Positions 59,834 through 64,000 of a DNA stretch of 64,000 bases are shown here, piece by piece. Numbering within the stretch: the stretch's first letter is position 1; every line of letters starts with the position of its first letter. The translations under genes were made by a program, and so were the position numbers. The DNA is from Gammaproteobacteria bacterium (GTDB taxonomy: Bacteria; Pseudomonadota; Gammaproteobacteria; Ga0077536). Under the pieces are notes generated by a model. The model saw nothing but the letters and a program-made list of their open reading frames with translations. It had not been told where the DNA came from and searched no databases. Location: contig JACKNH010000004.1 in the NCBI GenBank assembly GCA_024234975.1, positions 372,001 through 436,000 on the forward strand, given 5' to 3'.

Positions 59834-59854
59834 CTTTGTGACATGGTCACAAAG
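59834..59854. promoter_or_regulatory. Perfect 21-base palindrome at the atp transcription start
   Basis: CTTTGTGAC, ATG, GTCACAAAG is a perfect inverted repeat with 9-base arms that begins at the predicted start site. It could be a repressor operator or a 5' end hairpin in the mRNA. TGTGA and TCACA half-sites resemble CRP/FNR-family sites but are five bases apart, not six. Confidence 0.6.
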
Positions 59855-59868
59855 CGTTGGGGTTGGTG

Positions 59869-60279
59869 ATGACGATCGACGTATCCGGTCAGCTCGCTTT
59901 CTACCGGCAATTCGTTTTTCGAATCGTCGCCGCGCAGGTCGTTTGCGGCCTCGCCATCGTGCTCGGCATGCTGGTATTCAAGGGGGCGCATGCCGCTTAT
60001 TCGGCACTGGTCGGTGCGGCGATCGGGGTGATCCCGAGTTTCTATCTGGCCCGACGCATGTTTCGTCCGTCAGCGGAGCCTTCGGCACGCGGGGCGGTAC
60101 GCAACATATACATGGCCGAATCTTTGAAGATTCTTCTGACGGTTGCGCTGTTTGTCATCGCGCTGTTGGCCTTGAAAGTGGATTTCTTGGTGGTCGTGCT
60201 GACCTACATCGCCATCATGGCGGTGCACTGGCTGGCACTGCTGTTTCCGGAACACCGGCCGCGGCCGGCAGCAAAATGA
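59869..60279 (+). CDS. atpI: ATP synthase subunit I (AtpI)
   Basis: The 136-residue membrane protein has four predicted membrane helices (IVAAQVVCGLAIVLGMLVF, AALVGAAIGVIPSFY-like AYSALVGAAIGVIPSFY, ILLTVALFVIALLAL, LVVVLTYIAIMAVHWLALLF). AtpI helps assemble the c-ring and is the first gene of most atp operons. ATG 59869 was chosen over an in-frame GTG/ATG at 59857, which would be very close to the palindrome. Confidence 0.88.
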   Translation: MTIDVSGQLAFYRQFVFRIVAAQVVCGLAIVLGMLVFKGAHAAYSALVGAAIGVIPSFYLARRMFRPSAEPSARGAVRNIYMAESLKILLTVALFVIALLALKVDFLVVVLTYIAIMAVHWLALLFPEHRPRPAAK

Positions 60280-60286
60280 AAGTGTT

Positions 60287-61111
60287 ATGGCTGGCGAAAG
60301 TCAAAGTCCGTCGGAGTACATCGGGCACCATATTCAGAATCTGACCTTTGGTCGCACCCATGATGGCCACTGGGGCTTCGCGCACGACGCCCGGGAAGCC
60401 ACCGAAATGGGCTTCATGTCGATCAACGTTGACACCATGCTCTGGTCGCTGGTTCTTGGCGTATTGTTCATCTGGCTGTTCGGCAAGGTCGCCCGGAATT
60501 TTTCCGTCGACAAACCTTCGCGCCTGCAGTCGTTCATCGAAGTCATCGTCGAATTCGTCAACGGCGCCATCAAGGACACCTTCCACGGCAAGAACGCGCT
60601 GATCGGACCGTTGGCGCTGACCATCTTCGTCTGGATCTTCCTGATGAATCTGATGGACCTGGTGCCGGTCGACCTGCCGGGCGCCATCCTGCAGGGCACC
60701 GATATCCATTTCATGAAGATCGTGCCGACCACCGATGTGAACGCCACCCTGGGCATGGCTATCACGGTGTTCCTGCTGATGATTTATTACGGCATCAAGG
60801 TCAAGGGCATCGGCGGTTTCCTCGCCGAGTTCGCCTTCCATCCGTTCGGCAAGTGGCTGCTGCCGGTGAACCTCGCACTTGAACTGGTGTCGTTCTTCGC
60901 CAAGCCTTTGTCGTTGGCGTTGCGACTCTATGGCAACTTGTTCGCCGGCGAATTGATTTTTGTGTTGATTGCCGCGCTGATACCGATTTACATGCAATGG
61001 GTGCTGTCACTGCCCTGGGCGATCTTCCATATTCTGGTCATCATTCTGCAGGCGTACATCTTCATGATGCTGACCATCGTGTACCTGAGCCAGGCGCACG
61101 AGTCGCACTGA
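60287..61111 (+). CDS. atpB: ATP synthase F0 subunit a
   Basis: The 274-residue membrane subunit forms the proton half-channels. It shows SEYIGHHIQNLTFG at the start, FVNGAIKDTFHGKN, FLMNLMDLVPVDLP, and the essential Arg in LSLALRLYGNLFAGELIFVLI. It starts seven bases after atpI. Confidence 0.97.
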   Translation: MAGESQSPSEYIGHHIQNLTFGRTHDGHWGFAHDAREATEMGFMSINVDTMLWSLVLGVLFIWLFGKVARNFSVDKPSRLQSFIEVIVEFVNGAIKDTFHGKNALIGPLALTIFVWIFLMNLMDLVPVDLPGAILQGTDIHFMKIVPTTDVNATLGMAITVFLLMIYYGIKVKGIGGFLAEFAFHPFGKWLLPVNLALELVSFFAKPLSLALRLYGNLFAGELIFVLIAALIPIYMQWVLSLPWAIFHILVIILQAYIFMMLTIVYLSQAHESH

Positions 61112-61165
61112 TTTTTTTTAACGTAACCACCGGTTTTCCGAATCCACTTCATAAGGAGACATTCA

Positions 61166-61420
61166 ATGGAGTCCATTATCAGCTTTTCCGCACTGGCCGC
61201 CGGCATCATGGTGGGTCTGGGTGCTCTGGGCGCAGGTGTCGGCATCGGCATCCTGGGCAGCAAGTTCCTGGAAGGCGCCGCGCGCCAGCCGGAACTGGTG
61301 CCAATGTTGCAGGCACGTATGTTCCTGATGCTTGGTCTGACGGACGCTGTGCCGATTATCGCGATCGCTTTCGCCGCACTGTTGATGTTCGGTAATCCTT
61401 TCCTTGGGCAGCTGGGCTAA
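61166..61420 (+). CDS. atpE: ATP synthase F0 subunit c
   Basis: The 84-residue hairpin protein has two membrane helices, the loop EGAARQPELVPML and the ion-binding Asp in MLGLTDAVPIIAIAFA. The Gln and Glu-Ser/Thr residues of sodium-binding c subunits are not evident, so proton coupling is expected. AAGGAGA lies seven bases before the ATG, in keeping with the high copy number of this subunit. Confidence 0.98.
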   Translation: MESIISFSALAAGIMVGLGALGAGVGIGILGSKFLEGAARQPELVPMLQARMFLMLGLTDAVPIIAIAFAALLMFGNPFLGQLG

Positions 61421-61456
61421 GCATCAACACCCACCGCGACTTTCAGGGGCAGGCAA

Positions 61457-61927
61457 ATGAATATCAATGTCACGCTAATCGGCCAGATGATCATGTTCTT
61501 CATGTTCGTCTTCTTCTGCATGAAGTACGTGTGGCCGCCTATCGTTGGTGCATTGGCGGAACGTGAGCAGAAAATTGCCGAAGGACTCGCTGCGGGCGAA
61601 AAAGGTCGGCACGACCTGGAACTTGCCGAACAGCGCGCCACGGAACTGCTGCGTGAAGGCAAGGAAAAAGCGCAGGAGTTCATCGCCAACGCCGAGAAGC
61701 GGGCCACCGAGCTGGTCGAGGAAAGCAAGCTGAATGCCAAGGCGGAAGGTGATCGCATGATCGCAGCTGCACGTGTTCAGATTGAACAGGAACGTAACCA
61801 GGCGCGGGAAGCCCTGCGCGAACAGGTGGCCGCGCTGGCCATCACCGGCGCCGAGCAGATTCTGGCGCGGGAAGTCGATGTCAACGCACATCACGAACTG
61901 TTGCAGCGTCTGAGCGCAGAGATCTGA
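61457..61927 (+). CDS. atpF: ATP synthase F0 subunit b
   Basis: The 156-residue stator subunit has one N-terminal membrane helix (MNINVTLIGQMIMFFMFVFF, then CMKYVWPPIVGALAEREQKI) followed by a long charged coiled coil to the end. This length and pattern match the E. coli b subunit (156 residues). Confidence 0.97.
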   Translation: MNINVTLIGQMIMFFMFVFFCMKYVWPPIVGALAEREQKIAEGLAAGEKGRHDLELAEQRATELLREGKEKAQEFIANAEKRATELVEESKLNAKAEGDRMIAAARVQIEQERNQAREALREQVAALAITGAEQILAREVDVNAHHELLQRLSAEI

Positions 61928-61931
61928 TCCC

Positions 61932-62465
61932 ATGCAGGAACGCACCACGGTAGGCAGACCTTACGCGCAGGCCGCGTTCGATATCGCACGTGAGCAGCAG
62001 CAGGTGGCGCAGTGGAGCCAGATGCTGGCAGTGGCTGCCGTCGCGCTGCAGGATCAAACCTTGCGCAGCCTGGTCCATGACCCGCGTATCACGGCCGCGC
62101 AGCTTTACGAGATTATCGATACCGTTGCCGGCGGACAGCTATCCACCGGGCAGCAGAATTTTCTCAAGCTGTTGATCGAAGCCGAGCGGGTGGAATATCT
62201 GCCGGAAATCGCGGCGGTGTTCCAACGGTTGCGCGACGACGCTGAAAATCGCGTCACAGTCGATGTTGTCTCCGCATTCGACTTGAGCGATGAAGAGCGC
62301 ACGCGCATCCGCGACATGTTGCACCAACGGGTTGGCCGGGCTGTGGAACTCGAATGCAGCACGGACAAATCATTGATAGGCGGAGCCGTCATCCGCATCA
62401 ACGATACCGTGATCGATCTCTCCGTACGCGGCAAGCTGCAGGCGCTGGCCAGCGGTCTCTCCTGA
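61932..62465 (+). CDS. atpH: ATP synthase F1 subunit delta
   Basis: The 177-residue stator subunit shows TVGRPYAQAAFDIAREQ at the start, NFLKLLIEAERVEYLPEI and the C-terminal DKSLIGGAVIRINDTVIDLSVRGKLQAL. It starts four bases after atpF. Confidence 0.97.
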   Translation: MQERTTVGRPYAQAAFDIAREQQQVAQWSQMLAVAAVALQDQTLRSLVHDPRITAAQLYEIIDTVAGGQLSTGQQNFLKLLIEAERVEYLPEIAAVFQRLRDDAENRVTVDVVSAFDLSDEERTRIRDMLHQRVGRAVELECSTDKSLIGGAVIRINDTVIDLSVRGKLQALASGLS

Positions 62466-62514
62466 TACAGGGCGTACCCGGAACCGAAACGAATTCACTT
62501 AAGAGAATTGAGCC

Positions 62515-64000
62515 ATGAGCATCAATGCAACGGAAATCAGCGAATTAATCAAAAAGAAGATCCGGGATCTGGATCTCAAGACCGAAGCGCGCACCGAAGG
62601 TACCGTGGTCAGCCTGACCGATGGTATTGCGCGCATTCATGGTCTGTCCGACGTCATGCAGGGCGAAATGATCGAATTCCCTGGCGGCGTATACGGCCTT
62701 GCATTGAACCTGGAGCAGGATTCGGTCGGCGCCGTGGTGCTGGGCGAATACGAACACATCTCCGAAGGCGACACTGTCCGCTGCACCAAGCGAATTCTTG
62801 AAGTGCCGGTCGGTGAAGCGCTGCTGGGTCGTGTGGTCAACTCCCTCGGCGCACCGATTGATGGCAAGGGCGAAATCAACGCCAGCCTGACCTCTCCAAT
62901 CGAGAAGATTGCCCCTGGCGTTATCGCCCGCCAATCGGTCAGCCAGCCGGTGCAGACGGGGCTGAAGGCGATTGACGCCATGGTGCCCATCGGTCGCGGC
63001 CAGCGCGAGCTGATCATCGGTGACCGCCAGACCGGTAAGACGGCGGTCGCGATTGACGCCATCATCAACCAGAAGGGCACCGGCATTAAGTGTATCTACG
63101 TGGCGATAGGCCAGAAGGCTTCGTCCATCAACACGGTGGTGCGCAAGCTGGAAGAGCATGGTGCGCTCGACCACACCATCATCGTCGCGGCAACCGCTTC
63201 TGACTCGGCGGCCATGCAATACATCGCGCCGTATGCCGGTTGCGCGATGGGCGAATACTTCCGTGACCGTGGCGAAGACGCACTGATTATTTATGATGAC
63301 CTCACCAAGCAGGCCTGGGCTTACCGCCAGGTGTCGCTGTTGCTGCGTCGTCCGCCAGGCCGTGAAGCGTATCCGGGCGACGTGTTCTACCTCCATTCCC
63401 GCCTGTTGGAACGTGCCGCGCGTATCAACGCCGAGTACGTCGAAAAAATAACCAACGGTGAAGTGAAGGGCAAGACCGGTTCGCTGACCGCACTGCCGAT
63501 TATCGAAACGCAGGCGGGCGACGTTTCGGCGTTCGTTCCCACCAACGTCATTTCGATTACCGACGGTCAGATTTATCTCGAAAGTAACCTGTTCAACTCC
63601 GGTATCCGGCCTGCCATCAATGCGGGTCTTTCGGTATCGCGAGTCGGTGGCGCGGCGCAGACCAAGGTCATCCGCAAACTCGGCGGCGGTGTCCGTCTGG
63701 CGCTTGCCCAGTATCGTGAGCTGGCGGCTTTCGCCCAGTTTGCATCAGATCTGGACGAAGCCACGCGCAAGCAGCTCGAACGCGGCCAACGCGTCACCGA
63801 GTTGATGAAGCAGAAGCAGTATGCACCGCTGACGGTCGCAGAAATGGCCATCAGTCTTTTTGCAGTGGACCGTGGCTATCTCGACGATGTGGAAATCGAG
63901 CAGATCGGCAGCTTTGAAGCCGCCCTGCACAGCTATCTGCGCTCGTCGCAGACCGCATTATTCGACAAGTTGAATGCCACCGGTGAGTGGAGCGATGAAG
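62515..64000 (+). CDS. atpA: ATP synthase F1 subunit alpha (truncated by window end)
   Basis: The frame runs from ATG 62515 to the window edge, 495 of the usual 513 or so residues. It shows MSINATEISELIKKKI, the P-loop GDRQTGKTAVAIDAI, YVAIGQKASSI, YDDLTKQAWAYRQVSLLLRR and the arginine-finger region GIRPAINAGLSVSRVGGAAQ. The last 18 or so codons, atpG, atpD and atpC should follow outside the window. TAAGAGAA about ten bases upstream is a weak ribosome-binding site. Confidence 0.97.
   Translation, partial: MSINATEISELIKKKIRDLDLKTEARTEGTVVSLTDGIARIHGLSDVMQGEMIEFPGGVYGLALNLEQDSVGAVVLGEYEHISEGDTVRCTKRILEVPVGEALLGRVVNSLGAPIDGKGEINASLTSPIEKIAPGVIARQSVSQPVQTGLKAIDAMVPIGRGQRELIIGDRQTGKTAVAIDAIINQKGTGIKCIYVAIGQKASSINTVVRKLEEHGALDHTIIVAATASDSAAMQYIAPYAGCAMGEYFRDRGEDALIIYDDLTKQAWAYRQVSLLLRRPPGREAYPGDVFYLHSRLLERAARINAEYVEKITNGEVKGKTGSLTALPIIETQAGDVSAFVPTNVISITDGQIYLESNLFNSGIRPAINAGLSVSRVGGAAQTKVIRKLGGGVRLALAQYRELAAFAQFASDLDEATRKQLERGQRVTELMKQKQYAPLTVAEMAISLFAVDRGYLDDVEIEQIGSFEAALHSYLRSSQTALFDKLNATGEWSDE

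Noticed and set aside
59834..59854. Standard CRP site at the atp start
   Set aside because: The TGTGA and TCACA halves are five bases apart; CRP sites need six. Reported only as an unidentified palindrome.
1..64000. CRISPR arrays, insertion sequences, integrases or prophage genes
   Set aside because: None was seen; the window is ordinary chromosomal backbone with conserved gene order.

Overview
The window is a high-GC, gene-dense chromosomal segment of a gammaproteobacterium. The order rpsU-yqeY-dnaG-rpoD, the trxA/rhlB/rho neighbourhood, glnA-ntrB-ntrC, glyQ-glyS-gmhB-plsC, ybbA/ybbP/tesA and mnmG-rsmG-parA-parB-atp all fit that class, and the last block is usually close to oriC. I cannot name the genus. 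A 399-residue Sat-type ATP sulfurylase and a LigC-type dehydrogenase hint at sulfur and aromatic-acid metabolism, but their pathway partners are not here. I see no insertion sequence, CRISPR array or prophage.

Left part (1-10 kb): a partial HExxH protein on the minus strand; a NarX-like sensor kinase with a NarL-type regulator; a TonB-dependent receptor with an Asp-rich insert; a lone flagellin behind a sigma-28-like promoter, whose variable region carries a zinc-protease (flagellinolysin) domain; an ElyC/YdcF-type membrane protein; a tRNA-Ile(CAT); and rpoD. Five single-base frame breaks lie in this stretch: two in the flagellin, one in the ydcF-like gene and two in rpoD. Because rpoD should be essential, sequence error near a contig end is the simplest explanation.

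Middle (10-35 kb): dnaG, yqeY and rpsU, divergent from tsaD; plsY; folate/pteridine genes (folB, folK, a pteridine-reductase-like SDR); a MidA-type methyltransferase; a cyclase-FHA protein; ligC-like; cca; slt and hemH; the ybbP-ybbA exporter with divergent tesA; a Nudix gene; sat; a HIT protein; rho and trxA; rhlB; lptM; lysA.

Nitrogen block (35-41 kb): glnA has a textbook sigma-54 promoter and two NtrC-like sites. A DUF4124 protein follows, then ntrB-ntrC, with a second NtrC-like palindrome lying over the ntrB -10 box, so the block looks autoregulated.

Right part (41-64 kb): hemB, plsC, a degenerate GmhB, glyS and glyQ on the minus strand; an unknown protein coupled to a large hybrid kinase; an FHA-cyclase protein with the reverse domain order to the one at 18 kb; a 3-hydroxyisobutyrate-dehydrogenase-type gene; a metallophosphoesterase/glycosyltransferase pair; tyrS; a gamma-carbonic anhydrase; mnmG, rsmG, parA and parB; and the atp operon (atpI, B, E, F, H and a truncated atpA) behind a strong sigma-70 promoter with a perfect 21-base palindrome at the expected transcription start.
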